Source: Hygrophila difformis
Taxonomy: Eukaryota; Streptophyta; Magnoliopsida; Lamiales; Acanthaceae
DNA length: 64,000 nt
NCBI GenBank assembly: GCA_030278955.1
Contig: JAOANR010000012.1
Span: 22,871,977-22,935,976, forward strand
Direction of reading: 5' to 3'
Part shown: positions 13,401-25,605 of the stretch, piece after piece
How positions within the stretch are numbered: the stretch's first letter is position 1
Layout of the letters: every line of letters starts with the position of its first letter
Made by a program: the position numbers and the translations under genes
Notes under the pieces: generated by a model
The model's database searches: none
Told to the model about the DNA's origin: nothing
Seen by the model: only the letters and a program-made list of their open reading frames with translations

Positions 13401-14157
13401 TTCGGCAGCGTTTCGGCACTCGGGCATGGGATTCTTTTTTTTCAAGGCTGTCGAATGGAGGTATTTATAGATGCAAATTGTCTTGGGCTCCAAGATGTAT
13501 CAAATCTGCCAAGAATCCATATCTCAACAGCAAAATTTGAAAAGATTCGGAAAAGATGTGCTAAAATATGGAAGAAAATCTGCCTGGGTGTGAGTGACTG
13601 CTGGGGGTGTAACGTAGAATAGGGTGTGAGTGACTGGAATGGATGTGAATAAGGGGGATGTGAGTTACTTGAAAGGCTTGGATGTGAGTTACTTGAAAGG
13701 CTTGGATGTGAGTTAGATGATGGATGTGAGTGAGATGAATGAGAGGGATGTGAGTCATTTTGTGGATGTGATTGACTTTGTGTCTCGCTTCTTCTTTTTT
13801 TTTTTTTAGCTCACACATTCTTTGCTGCCCAGATGCAATGTGATTTGCTGACTCAACATCATGATTTGCAGGCTGGAATTCCCATGTATCTCGGATCTAG
13901 GCAATAGTAGTTCAAGTCCTGCAACAAATACTTTCAAACACTTGGCCAGTTTTATCAATTTCAACAAATTTTCATGCTTTTCCTATCAAATAATGTTTAA
14001 TTTATATAATTTCATCACAAATTAATTTCATTGCAAAAATATAAATTTTCGCTCAATTTATTTGCTCGATTACACAAATTACCCTAAAATGTGATTTTAT
14101 TTCCGTACTGAGGACACGAAAATGGATGGTAATAACAGTCAATTTTGACTGTTATCA
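10433..14157 (-). repeat. 5' LTR of the LARD-like element
   Basis: This is the right copy on the plus strand and the 5' LTR in element orientation. It is nearly identical to the left copy. Differences I can see are A11571 versus G5355, T13758 versus C7518, the extra 24-base unit, and several changes clustered at 10447-10490. The terminal palindrome is at 14132-14155. Confidence 0.93.
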
Positions 14158-16550
14158 CTAACCTCTTTAAAGATCGAATTTTAGGGTTTTTCATCAATTT
14201 TTTTAATTGCTAAAATAGAAAATTCTTATAGTGGTTGTCATGTGAAATGACAATGCAAGATAATCCATCCATCCAATCTAAGTATATATTAACATCTTTC
14301 TTGTAGACATACAGTAATGCACTTGTTTAGCAATTAATATCTTAAAATTTATATAAGTAAAAATTATATAAAATATATATTATAACATTATGCTAATAGA
14401 TTAATCTAATAAAACACAACTTGAGTACATTTTTTTTATATATAATTGTACTAAAATTGAATCAAAATTAAACAAGGAATGGTATAAAAAAAAAAATAAT
14501 GTGCCATGGAATACATTTATGATAATAAAATTATAAGAATTAGGATGTCAAATCGCATTATAGGCTTCCGCTTCGAAAAAAAAAAAAAAAAAAAAAAAAA
14601 AACTCATTATAACATCATGCCAGACCGATTCGCAAATTATAAAAAGTTTACATACATGAAATCCCAAGTATTCTGATTACCTATTCTTTTTCTCTGCAGT
14701 CATTAGCACTTATTGATAGCCAAGAGTTATTCTAACATATCAGACAATCATCTCATTATTAAAAATAACTAATAACAGTTGGTTTGTATTTTGTAAAATC
14801 GCGAGTTCGAACCCATATAAATGCGAATAACTGATTTAAGAAATCTTGCATAAACCCCTTACAGTCTACACGTTTTCGAAAAGTTGATGCCCATATATGG
14901 GAGAGCCTAATAAAACATTGCCACAATGGCATCTTCTTCCATTCATATATATTTCACATAAACATTCATTTTGTCTCATCACTTTCACTATCATTGCATC
15001 TAACAATCATTATGTCCTACAATATTCTTTGCACTTTTATCTATATCCATATATCTATATATATTATATCATATTATATAATAAACAAAATTATCCTGTG
15101 GTACCACAAAAATAAGAGGTTCTACAATGTTCTTGATCCTTGCCAAGGTGTACCAATTAGGGTTTAGAAAATAGAGGGGAGATTTTGTTTTGGGTGGCAC
15201 TTTAATTTAATTTACACTTGTGGGCATTGGTGTTTCAACCATTTTCCAACACATCTTAACTCATCATCACTTTTCTTTTGCCTTTTGTGGTGTTTGTTAA
15301 GATTTTGTTTTGTTTGAAATCCTCTTGTAGTATTTTATTATGGTTGTCATTTTTACTTCCAAATAAGTCACAACAAGAAAGAGAACAAGGGGTTCTCTCC
15401 AATAATAAAGGCAATGATCTTTTCCTTCCCATTTTATATGGGATTTTTTAAATTGAAATTGTATTATATCAATTTTAAAAAATCTAATACACATCATCAC
15501 CATCATACGCAACTCATCAAGCACTACTCTTCATGCTGAATATTCACAGTTCCTATTGGTTTAATTAAACCATCATGCCTTTTCATATATAGTGTGGAGA
15601 TCATGAATGCCATGTGTCTCAAGACCATAAAACTCTAACCTCTTTGCCATTAAAAAGATTTGTAATTAAATAAAAAAAATACTGTTTATAAAAAGATTTG
15701 TAACTAGTTAATAAAAAAAAATACATTCGCTAACACACACACACAATTAATCTTTATTTAATTAATTTATAAAAAATAATATTATCACTTTCACAAAGTA
15801 AATAAGTATACTTTGTAATTTTCCACATTATAAGTTAAGGTACTTCGGCTCAAAAACCTATTTTAAAAAGTGAAACAAATAAACATCTACGAGCAGCATT
15901 TAAAATTTTAGAAGAATTTTTTTTTATCACCGGAGAGGGGACAATAGGAAATTCTTTCAAGTTTCAAATATGTTTAAGAAATTAGTTATTACAAATAATC
16001 AATTGAATTCTTTTTTTTTTTAAGGAAATCAATGATCAAGGAATTAATTGTAAAAATATATTTAATTTTGGGCCTAAATGACAAGCCTAATCCAATCGGA
16101 CCATAAGCCCAACTAGTAGGATTACACATTTACTGGCATAGGTTGCTTGCTAGCCCATCCATTTTCTTGGTTGAGTCTTTGCTTCCAAATTCGAGCTAGT
16201 ATATTGCATGGAGTTCGTATATTTTAGTGTTACACTTTTTTAGTATTTCCTTATGCTTTTTAACAATTGTCACTCGAATGTTGTGTTTTTAGTTAGTCTT
16301 ATTGTTTGATGATTTCCACGAAAAATGACTTGAATGTATTTAGCAATAGAACAAGAAACCTAAATACTGATTCTGTGTTGGTACTGAATGAACGAATAAC
16401 GAACTACATTTACAGAGGGCCGGGGAGATGATATATATGTGTGTTTGCGCGCGCATTAGCGTGCGCACGCCTTCACTAAAATACAAAAAAGAGAACAAAA
16501 TGTCTAAGGTACAAACACTAGATTAATGAACTTTTACTGGAAGTAATCGC
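14158..16550. other. Intergenic DNA, no gene seen
   Basis: AT-rich. It holds a poly(A) run near 14575-14601, TA-rich tracts near 15050-15080, and a short block near 14790-14830 with GCGAGTTCGAACCC, which looks like a Pol III B box and may be a decayed tRNA-derived SINE. The frames at 14897-15115 and 15297-15524 are low-complexity and match nothing I recognise. Confidence 0.45.
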
Positions 16551-17850
16551 TTACAAAATGCAAAAATCAATGTGTTTAGTGCATTCATGATGCATAGGAG
16601 TTTTTACCATAAGGATAGCGAAATCATTGTCACAGAAGAAGGGATAAGGACTTGGAAGATGAACCACATTTGAAAAGGGAACCGATCCACAGCAACGCAG
16701 ATGCAACAGCTCTAAGGCTTCGATATTCAACCTCTGTGGTACTTTCACAGACATATGTTTGTTTCTTGGTCTTCCAAGAGTCCAATGAGCCACCCAAGAA
16801 TACATAAAACCCAGTGAGAGACCTTCGGGTGGTGGGATAATTTTCCCAATTAGCATCACGGAATCCTTTTTACTCCAATGGAGGTCATGTGGATAGAAAA
16901 GGCCAATGTGTGGACTGTTATGAAGATATCGGAGGACGTATATCACCCCTGCTAATGTTCAACAGTTGTTGCATGCATGTTGACTTAGCTGTTGAATGCT
17001 ATAGCATATGTCAGGACCTGAGGAAACAAGATAAAGAAGTTTACTAACCATTTTTCTATACAAATGAGGATCCTAAAAAAAAGGGTGCCATCAGCTCCCA
17101 AAGGTTTATGAGGTGGACAGGGAGGGCAGTGGCGGACACAGAAATTCTTGATTGGAAGAGCCGAAATTTGCTTTGATAAAATTTATAGCCGAGTATCCTT
17201 TCAACTATAATTGTGGCATAGGACAAATGTTAATTCAATCAATTTATAAATAAAAGAAAAAAACCACACCAATTTTCTGTTTTGATTATCACAATTACAA
17301 GCCCTTTTATACTTTGAATTTTAGAGAAATCATCATAAACTTCTCATATGTGAAAGGAAAACCTTCAATTGGTTTTTTTAATAAATAAAAGAAATAAGAA
17401 AAGAAAATTATTTGGTAGAGTTTAGATAGACAAACTAATCGGTCGATTTAAAATTTGGAGAATTGAGCCCTAGAATTTTGGTGGGGCTTTAGAAACCCAT
17501 TAACAAATATACTATAATAATTACTATTTATTTAAAATAAATATAATATATATAGAAAAAAAGAGGTGGGGCCTCGGCCTAGGCGAGCGTTCGCCACTGA
17601 GGGAGGGTGAACCTTGTGATTGAGATGGAAATCACATTCAGTGAGATTAGTAGCATACTTGAGTTGAGTGATGGAATAACCAGCTGTAGTGTTTGAGATT
17701 TCCAAGCCAATAAAGTAGATAGTTATGTCAAGATACTTACCGGTAAATCTTTTATGCAATCCATGCATGATTGCTATAATCTCATTAATGTTAGCACAGG
17801 TGACTAAGATATCATCCACATATAGACATGGTCCATTCAACCAAACTGCC
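16551..17850 (-). pseudogene. Broken Ty1/copia RT and RNase H remnant
   Basis: Read on the minus strand, 17600-17850 gives part of a copia reverse transcriptase. It includes the YVDD catalytic box (about 17810-17821), followed by the connecting segment normally seen before RNase H. After a hAT insertion at 17127-17599 the frame resumes, and 16551-16946 matches the start of the copia RNase H region (the 'LRYL...GLFYP' context). Frames are broken and both ends are missing, so it is a dead fragment. A second copy of the RT part lies at 21700-21980. Confidence 0.75.
17127..17599. mobile_element. hAT-type non-autonomous element
   Basis: Ends are CAGTGGCGGA on the left and ...TTCGCCACTG on the right, giving a short terminal inverted repeat CAGTGGCG. 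AGGGAGGG is duplicated exactly on both sides (17119-17126 and 17600-17607), the 8 bases typical of hAT. The 473-base body is AT-rich without transposase. It interrupts the copia remnant. A partial copy of its right part recurs at about 21406-21699, also followed by AGGGAGGG. Confidence 0.85.
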
Positions 17851-18000
17851 GGTTCACAGTTCGAACCAACAGTTGGTGGTTCGGCGTTCCCTAAAAGGGG
17901 AACTGTAACCGTTAACCGGCCATTACCGGCGGTTCTGGTTAACTGCCAGTTCCTGTCTGGTTTTAACCAGAAAATCATATCAGTTTTTCCGGTTCATGGT
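17306..18000. repeat. Left copy of a duplicated transposon mosaic
   Basis: This stretch (right part of the hAT element, copia RT fragment, GGTT/CCGG-rich block) recurs in the same orientation at about 21406-22150. Identity is high, but small indels exist, including about 40 extra bases in the right copy near 21757-21797. The duplicated unit already contained the nested hAT element, so duplication came after that insertion. The right copy starts partway inside the hAT element. Confidence 0.8.
17838..18000. repeat. CCGGTT/GGTTC-rich block within the mosaic
   Basis: A GC-richer segment with many CCGGTT, GGTTC and AACCGG words, abruptly joined to the copia RT at about 17838. The right copy (21993-22420) is longer and ends near GGTTCGAACCGTCGATTGG. 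It looks like a non-autonomous DNA transposon, but I could not define terminal repeats or a target duplication. Confidence 0.4.
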
Positions 18001-18039
18001 TGTTTTTTTATTGTTATCACTGACATACTCCTGTGCAGA

Positions 18040-18838
18040 TGATGTGGTTTCATGAGTGTTGAAACTACGCGAGAACTACGAGAACAGTTACTGACAACTT
18101 GCGCGACAGTTAGCTGCTCCCTGTGCTTCTGTTTAACCGACCCTGCAGGATCTGTTTCATCTTCCTGAGTATATATAACATACTTAGATTCTCTGTATTA
18201 AGTAATTTTCATTATCAAGTTGTAATTTTATACTTTCACACTTTTACACTTTCGAGTCGGTTATTTTCTCTCCAAAATTTGCTAGATTCATTCTTCGAGA
18301 GTTTGTAAATTCCTTGTGAGTCTTTCTACAACTTTGAAGATCATTCTATTTACAAGGTCTGCGCTGCAATCGATTCAACAAGTTTTCCTTGTTGAGAAAA
18401 CTTTCTTTCGACAAAAATTTGAAGTGGCTTTTGAGAAAGCACTTGAAGATCCAAGGAGAAGGATTCTGGAGAACTCCTATACCATGATACCGAGATTCTG
18501 GAAGTCTGAACAGCCGTGGAATTCAAATTGGACAGGATCGTCGGAGATTGAGTTGTGGGGGAGTCACGGCTGTAATCTGTCTGCAAACAGGGAAGTTGTT
18601 GCTTTAGAGTTTGAATTAGTTGTTTTGAGTCTTTTAAGTCTAGGTTTTCTTGATTATAGTATAAGTCACCTGAATTAACATCCCCCAGACGTAGATCCAT
18701 TGGATCGAACTGGGTCATCAAATATTTTTGTTCTTTACATTCCGCAAAACACTCTGTGCACACACCACTCACTTACTCGTAGTCTAGACTCCTGCTCGAC
18801 GATGGATTAAGTTCAAGATTTATTATCTGGGACCATCA
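18040..18838 (+). repeat. 5' LTR of a SIRE-like copia element
   Basis: The proposed LTR starts TGATG and ends CATCA (perfect inverted ends). It has a TATA box (TATATATAA, 18170-18178) and is followed after two bases by a primer-binding site. The right boundary is well supported; the left one rests on the TGATG/CATCA match only. No second LTR is found, so the pair cannot be dated. Confidence 0.7.
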
Positions 18839-18840
18839 AT

Positions 18841-18853
18841 TGGTATCAGAGCC
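18841..18853 (+). promoter_or_regulatory. Primer-binding site, initiator tRNA-Met type
   Basis: TGGTATCAGAGCC, the usual Ty1/copia primer-binding site complementary to the 3' end of plant initiator tRNA-Met. Confidence 0.9.
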
Positions 18854-18898
18854 AGCAAACTCTGACATACTAAAGGCGATCTGAAGAAATCTTGAAAA

Positions 18899-20350
18899 AT
18901 GACCAGAGAAGGTGCATCACTTTCAAGACCACCTTTGTTCGATGGCACCAATTATATATATTGGAGAACATGCATGAGGATTCATCTAATGGCTCTTGGT
19001 GATGAAGTATGGGACGCAGTCGAAACAGCCTCGCAACCACCAACCCGAGCACGAACTGCACCAAAAGGTTCCACAGATCCACCTGGTAGTTGGCTAGAAA
19101 CCAAGGCTGGATATACACAAGCTGAGAAAGATGTCAAGAAAGGGAACTACACTGCCCTCAATGCGATTTTCAGTGCCATGGATGAGACACAGTTTCAACT
19201 GTTCACAAACCACACCTTAGCTTATGATGCATGGAAAGTGATAGAAGTCATGTATGAAGGTTCTGAGGACGTTCGAGCTACCAAACTACAACGAGTAGAG
19301 ACCATGTTCGAAAATCTGAAAATAAAAAAAGATGAGTCAATCTCAATCTACTATGGAAGATTCAAAGATGTTGTGAATCAAGCTTATTCATTGGGCTTGG
19401 ATTATGACAATCAAAAGCTCGTCCGAAAGATGTTGAGGACACTTACGATGAAATATGCCCCCAAGGTTGCTACATTGAAAGAATTAGATAAGTTGAATAC
19501 CATTACTTTGGATGGTCTAGTTGGAATTCTTCAAACATATGAGATGAACCATCTTGAAAAAGAATCATCAAGGAATATTGCTCTCAATGTGGAAGAAGAT
19601 TCTAGAAACTCCTCTGAAGATGAAGTATCATACATTTCCATAAAAGTGGCAAAGATGTTGCAAGAAGGACGTGCTAAACAGTTCAACAAACAACAAGGTC
19701 GCAGTTCCAATGTCGTTCAGACGATGGATAGACAACCTCGCAGGGATTTCAAAATAAAGGATGGCAGCAAAGCTGATCGTTTCAACAACAAGAAGAAGGA
19801 CTATGACAAAGCCGGACAAGTTTGCCTCGGTGATTTTCTATGAATGTGGAGCAGAGGACACGTTCGATCTGAATGTGCCACAGCCAAAAGAAAGGAAATG
19901 AGAGAAAAAAAGGCGATGAAAGCTACTCTTAGTGATTGTGACGATGAAGGAATCACGGAAGAACAAATTTTAGATTCTTATGAAGTTGTTGCATTCACCT
20001 TAAGAGATGCAAGCCCTACTATAGAAGGTATTGGCAAGTCAATATGTTTTTCACCTAACAATAATGTTTCTGATTCAGGTGAAAGCGATAATGAATATGA
20101 TCAACTACTTGCTGACTACAATGAGCTCAAAGAGGATTTCAAGGTTGCTGTTCAAGAAAATAAGAAGTTGTTAGGACAACTAACAGACGTCAGGATTGCT
20201 TATGACCTTGAAGTTGAGAAAAATGAGGACATGCAAAAGGAGAACAACACTCTTAAAGGCAGAATTCATGACATGGTGAAAGAGCTTGATGATCTCAAAT
20301 TGAAGAACAATGAACTTCAAAAGGTATCTAACGGTAAAAAATCAACTTGA
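18899..20350 (+). pseudogene. SIRE-like copia gag with in-frame stop
   Basis: Residues 1-230 form a UBN2-type copia Gag (FDGTNYIYWR... near the start, then ALNAIFSAM and YDAWKVIEVMYEG contexts), the shell protein that packages element RNA. A TGA at 19841-19843 stops the frame; the same frame reopens at 19844 and runs to 20350. The stop lies in the zinc knuckle: ECG and RGHVRSEC are recognisable only across a one-base shift and back, so two small compensating indels have damaged it. The second part (to 20350) is Glu/Lys/Leu-rich with heptad-like spacing, fitting the long coiled-coil that follows Gag in SIRE/Maximus elements. Confidence 0.8.
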
Positions 20351-20515
20351 TGTAGTTCTTTATATGGGAAAGCTTGTCGGTGATCAAACAAGTTTAGGCT
20401 ATAAGAAGCAAAGCACTCCAAGCAAAACCAAGTTTACTAGTGGAGGCTTTCTGACTTAAACTACTGATGTACCACCTAAGGAGATAGTCGGATCATCGTC
20501 CAGACGACAGAAGGA

Positions 20516-21405
20516 CTGCATGTACTGCAATTTACCTGGACACACTGCTGAAACATGCATGCGCATCCTAGAGATCTCATGAAGGGAAGACCAGTCGTAT
20601 GGCCTGACCAGGAACATCGAAAGAAATTCAAAATGCAGAAGATATGGATACCTAAAAATAGAAATGAAGATTCTGCATGTCTTGTAGTTCTTTCGTTGCA
20701 GGAATTTCATCGAAACGACCGATGGTATTTTGATTCGGGATGTTCAAGGCATATGACGGGAAGGAAAGATATCTTAGTGCACTTTGTTGAGAAAGACTGT
20801 GGTAATGTCATATATGGTGATGGTATTCGTAGCAAGATTATGGGTTATGGTAAAATCAAGGATGGAATCCTCTCTAAACTCTCTAGAATTTACTATGTAA
20901 ATGGTCTTACTACTAACCTTATCTCAATTAGTCATCTTTGTGATGCGAATTTATTAGTTGAGTTTACAAAAGACATGTGCAAAGTGTTTGATAAACAAGA
21001 GGATTGCATTATGATGGGAAGCCGAAGCAAGAATAATTGCTACATTTTTAAGGATCACTCCTCTCAAATATTGCTGACCAAAGATGATCAGACTACTCTA
21101 TGGCACAAGAGACTTGGACACCTTAATTTTCAGACAGTACATAAGTTGAGTAACTTGAATGCTGTTCGCGAGTTGCCGCAACTACAGATGAACGACCAAA
21201 CCATCTGCAGAGATTGCACAAAAGGGAAGCAAACCAGATCAAGAAATAAGACGACTGATGAGATCAAAACAAAAGAATGCCTCGACCTGATACACATGGA
21301 TCTTATGGGTCCAACCGAAGTGAAGAGCTTAAATGGTAAAAGGTATATTCTAGTATGTGTTGATGATTTCTCTAGATATTGTTGGGTTTTCTTTCTTAAA
21401 TGGAT
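20516..21405 (+). pseudogene. SIRE-like copia protease and integrase start, truncated
   Basis: A second zinc knuckle CMYCNLPGHTAETC lies at about 20516-20557. From 20555 a frame encodes a protease with the DSGCSRHMTG active-site box (Asp-Ser-Gly), then the GAG-pre-integrase zinc region (LWHKRLGHL and CRDCTKGK), then the first catalytic Asp of integrase (HMDLMGP) and CVDDFSRYCWVFF. Homology stops abruptly at about 21405, where the duplicated mosaic begins. The rest of integrase, RT, RNase H and the 3' LTR are missing, so the element cannot encode its own mobility. Confidence 0.85.
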
Positions 21406-22430
21406 CTTATACTTGAATTTTAGAGAAATCGTCATAAACTTCTCATATGTGAAAGGAAAACCTTTAATTGATTTTTTTTAATAAAAAGAAGAAAGAAGAA
21501 AAAAAGAAAATTATTTGGTAGAGTTCAAATAGACAAACTAATCGATCGATTTAAATTTTAAGAATTGAGCTCTAGGATTGTGGTGGGGCTCTAGAAATCC
21601 ATTCACAAATATAGTATAATAATTACTATTTATTTAAAATAAATATAATATATATATATAGAAAGAAAAAAAAAGAAGTGGGGCCTCATCCGCCACTGAG
21701 GGAGGGTGAACCTTATGATTGAGATGGAAATCACATTCAGTGAGATTAGTGGCATACTTTTTTTGGATGATTTTTTTTAAAAGGGTACAACACGATTAGT
21801 AGCATACTTGAGTTGGGTCATGGAGTAACCAGCTGCAGTGTTTGAGATTTCCAAGCCAATAAAGTAGATAGTTATGTCAAGATACTTACCGGTAAATCTT
21901 TTATGCAATCCATGCATGATTGCTATAATCTCATTAATGTTAGCACTGCTAACTAAGATATCATCCACATATAGACATGGTCCGTTGAACCAAACTGTCG
22001 GTTCAAAGTTTGAACCAACAGTTGGTGGTTCGGCGTTTCCTAAAAGGGAAACCGTAACCGTTAACTGGCCATTGCCGGTGGTTCCGGTTAACCGCCAGTT
22101 CCGGTCTGCTTTTAATCAGAAAATCATATCAGTTTTGCCGGTTCACGGTTGTTTGTTTGGTTAAAATTTTGAAAAAAAAATAAAAATCTAGTTAAACTGA
22201 CGGTTTTCTCCCTAAAATTTAAAGTTTGTTTCAATCTAAGTCATTGATCTTTACTAATCCTTTAATCCTAACCGTTCACCAATTTAAAACTAAAAAAACT
22301 TCAAAAATTGTACAACCGTCAGTTAGTCGATTGTCAAAAAAGCAAACCTTAGGAACAGGCCAATTTTCTGGCCGGTTTCGGTTTCAGATTCCGGCGGTTC
22401 GAACCGTCGATTGGCTCTTTTAGCACCTTT
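21406..22430. repeat. Right copy of the duplicated transposon mosaic
   Basis: Matches 17306-18000 from TTATAC near 21407 onward: hAT right part ending ...CCGCCACTG then AGGGAGGG, copia RT fragment with YVDD (minus strand), and the CCGGTT-rich block, here extending to about 22425. It begins exactly where the SIRE-like element is cut off. Confidence 0.75.
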
Positions 22431-22500
22431 ATCTATATACACAACAAGAATCACAACACCAACCTATGTAAATTTAATAAAGACATATGAATCACTATAG

Positions 22501-22756
22501 TGTTGGAAAATTGTTATTCCTGCCGTGTTGGTTACAAGTGTAGTGATTCTTGGAGTTTTATTTTTCATTTAGTGTGTCATTGATTGAGAATGAAAGCCAT
22601 TTGGCTACCCAAGTTTCTCCTGCATTTAATTAGGAGTTATTTTTCTTATCTTTAAATATTGTAATTGTTGGCAATGAAGTAGCAATGAAGAAGATTCTTC
22701 CAGTAGCTTTCGAATCTTAATTTATTTTCCTCTTTTTTTGTTATTTTTATCCAATA
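22501..22756 (+). repeat. 5' LTR of the decayed copia element
   Basis: Starts TGTTGG and ends CCAATA (expected CCAACA, one change). It is followed by a mutated primer-binding site TAGTATCTGAGCC at 22760-22772, two changes from the initiator tRNA-Met type site. Confidence 0.65.
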
Positions 22757-22839
22757 TTCTAGTATCTGAGCCATACGGTTTATGCCCAAATATCCTTAAT
22801 TCAATTCGATGTCAATCATTATGCATGGTGCGACGATGA

Positions 22840-23860
22840 AAGATTCCGACATCGTGACGTTTATCTACTTACAATTAACGATGACAAATTACAATACTTG
22901 CGCGATCAAGATGGAGGCCCATGGTGTCTGGGATGTTGTGCAACCACCAGAAGGAGCATAAATAGACATAAAGAAATACAAGATTGCAAAGGTGTAGCTT
23001 CTCCAAGCCCTCCCAGAAGATCTTTTGCTGCAAGTTGCTAAGAAGAATACATCAAAAGAGATTTGGGACCATCTCAAAACTAGATTTGTTGGGGCTGATC
23101 GAGTCAAGATAGCACATTTGCACACTCATAAGTGAGTTTTATGCGATGCGAATAAAAGATGGAGAGGCATTAGATGAGTACGCTGGATGACTCAATGGAA
23201 TGTCAGCAAAGTAGTCCAATCTAGGAGCGACGCTTGGAGATTCGGAATTGGTGAAAAATTATTTGATACAGTGTCGGAAAACTATTATCAAGTCATTGTA
23301 GGGATAGAATAATTATGTGATCTTACCACTACACCATTTGTGGAGGCAGTCGGTCGTATCAAAGCACATGAGGAGCGGATTCGTATGCACACACCACCTG
23401 GTGGAAATAACAATGGGCAACTTTGTCTCACTCAAACTGAGTGGAAGAGACAACAAAAGAAGAAGGGAGATGATGGTTCATCAAATCACAAAGGAAAGAG
23501 TTTTCATCCCTTGACTAACAACCGTGGTCGAGGTGGACGTGGTCGCAATCATGGAAGAGCCGAGAATGAAGACACTTCACGTAGTCATGAGGCCAATTGA
23601 GGGAGCCGTGACAAGAGCCACATCAAGTGTTTCAATTGTGACAAGATGAGACATTATACCTCAGAACGTTGGAGCAAACTGCTGGAAGCGAAAGCGGAAG
23701 CAAATCTAGTATGTGCTAAGGAAGAAAGTCCCATACTCCTGCTTTCAGCAACTATAGAAACACAACGGTTTGTCTCCCAAAATGAGAATGAAGCCAAGGG
23801 AAACCTGAATGCCGATACATGGTATTTTGACAATGGTTTTAGTAATCATATGTCCTAGGA
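22840..23860 (+). pseudogene. Copia gag and protease remnant
   Basis: Plus-strand pieces resemble UBN2 Gag: the KEIWDHLKTRFVG context near 23055-23095, then at 23340-23600 the RIKAHEERI segment and a Gly/Arg/Asn-rich tail. A degraded zinc knuckle (CFNCDKMRHYTSER) follows at 23632-23675. The protease box near 23828-23855 reads DNGFSNHMS instead of the usual Asp-Ser-Gly form, so the active-site Ser is replaced by Asn. Several stops and shifts interrupt the region. Confidence 0.75.
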
Positions 23861-25605
23861 TCGAAAACACATCCATGATTTGGATGAGTCAGTTAACGGG
23901 CTTGTGAAATTTGGTGACAAATCCACATTTCAAATTAAAGGAAAAGGATCCATACTTTTTGAATTCAAGAGAGGTGAGAAACTACTTCTCACTGAGGTAT
24001 ATTTTATTCTGGCTTTACAAAATAATACTCCATAAGTTGTGGCCAATTAGTTGAAGGGGGAGCAAGATTGTCATTCAAGGAGATTTCTTATGGATATATG
24101 ATTTAAATGGCACCCTGCTCAATAAAATCAAAAAAACATCCTAATAGGGGGTACAAGACCATTTTAAAATCTTGTAATCCAGTGTGTTTGCTAGCAAATA
24201 TCTCAAATCCAATATGGTATAGCATGCCCGGCTTGGGTATATTTAATTTCAATTCCTTGAAGATGTTTGCTGAAAAGGGAATAGTAGCTGGTGTGCCACA
24301 TATTTCACACCCAAATGAATTGTGTAGAGGGTGTTTGGTTGCAAAACAAAACAACAACCTTTTCCACCACAAGCAAATTATCGACCGGATGAGTCGCTTG
24401 AATTATTGCATGCCGACCTTTGTGGGCCAATTTCACTAACTCTTGCTGGTAAGAAGTATTTTATGCTCATTGTTGATGATTATTCTAGATGGATTTTGTG
24501 ATTGGATCGAAGGATCAAGCATGTGGGGTGTTCAAAAATTCAAGCAACAAGTGGAGAATGTTAGCGGATACAGGGTAAGGACCTTGAGAACTGACAGGGT
24601 GGCGAGTTCCTGTACAATGAGTTCACTACATATTGTGAGCACACAGGTATCCAAAGACAATTAATAACTCCATATACTCCACACAAAATGGTGTTGTAGA
24701 ATGCAAGAACCGATTAATGATGGCAACAACAAGATCTCTTCTCAAAAGCATGAATGTACTTGGAGAGTTTTGTGGGGAGGCTGTGAGGCATGTTGTGCAT
24801 CTTCTCAATCGACTTCCGAAAAAGTCACTAGCAAATTTTACTCCATTTCAAGCTTGGTTTGGTGAAAATCCGAATCTTGCTTATTAAAGGGTGTTCGGAT
24901 GTACAACTTATGCGAAGGTGACAACACCACACCAGAAAAAACTTGAGGATCATAGTGAGGCGATGGTATATCTTGGTGTTGAAGATGGTTGCAAAGCACA
25001 TCGGTTGTATGATCCTCGACAGGGCAAAATTCATGTAAATGGAGATGTAAGATTTGAAGAAAGTAGTGAGTGGAATTGGAGTGAAAACTTAACCACAACT
25101 CCTCATTTCACAGCCAAAGAAAATGTTTTCTATGTGCCAACCATGGACTTTCCAGGTTCATGGAATCCAGCAGAGATGATAATGGAATCACCTATGACTA
25201 AGACCCAGGAACATCATTAGTCTCTCACACCATCTACAACTTTCCCGAACCTCTCACCGGGAGTCACTAGTAATACCAGTGATAAACCTGTTCGCTTAAG
25301 ACGCAACTGGACAACTTATTTGGGAATAAGCAACGGCCAAGGAGATTGATGCAATTGAAAAAAAAAATGGAACATGGACCCTCGTTCCCTTACCAACACG
25401 ACACAAAGCAATTGGAGTAAAATGGGTATACAACTATAAAGTAAAGAGGAATTCAGCCGGCGATGTGATCAAGCACAAGGCGAAGCTTGTAGCTAAGGGA
25501 TATGTCCAACAATATGGTGTAGATTATGAGGAAGTTTATGCACCAGTGGCGAGGTTGGATATGGTAGGAGTTATCCTTGCTATTTCTGCTAATCGTGGTT
25601 GGCAG
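23860..25605 (+). pseudogene. Copia integrase and RT start remnant
   Basis: Fragments follow copia order: GAG-pre-integrase near 24200-24400 (CRGCLVAKQNN), integrase core start near 24410-24500 ('LIVDDYSR'-like context), integrase tail at 24891-25220 (VFGCTTYAKV and GCKAHRLYDP), and the RVT_2 start at 25440-25605 (KAKLVAKGYVQQ and EVYAPVARLD). The RT catalytic YVDD region is absent because homology ends at about 25605. Confidence 0.75.

Larger units (their letters stand above)
4217..14157 (-). mobile_element. Large non-coding LTR retrotransposon (LARD-like)
   Basis: Two direct LTRs (4217-7917, 3701 bases; 10433-14157, 3725 bases) flank a 2.5 kb internal region, and CTAAC is duplicated outside (4212-4216 and 14158-14162). 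Orientation is minus: the inner edge of the right LTR abuts a primer-binding site at 10415-10432 that reads TGGCGCCGTTGCCGGGGA on the minus strand. In that orientation the LTRs begin TGATAACAG and end GTTTCA. No gag or pol is recognisable, so it must move with proteins from another element. The LTRs differ by a 24-base tandem unit, two substitutions that I noticed, and a cluster of changes in the first ~55 bases. Insertion therefore looks fairly recent. Confidence 0.93.
22501..25605 (+). mobile_element. Decayed, truncated Ty1/copia element
   Basis: It begins with a short LTR and runs through gag, protease, integrase and the start of RT on the plus strand, all broken by stops and shifts. It ends at about 25605, just after the N-terminal part of the RT domain. 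No 3' LTR or target duplication is visible. Confidence 0.8.

Noticed and set aside
23340..23600. Gly/Arg/Asn-rich frame as a host RNA-binding protein
   Set aside because: Its context (Gag segment before it, zinc knuckle and protease after it) shows that it is the basic tail of a decayed copia Gag.
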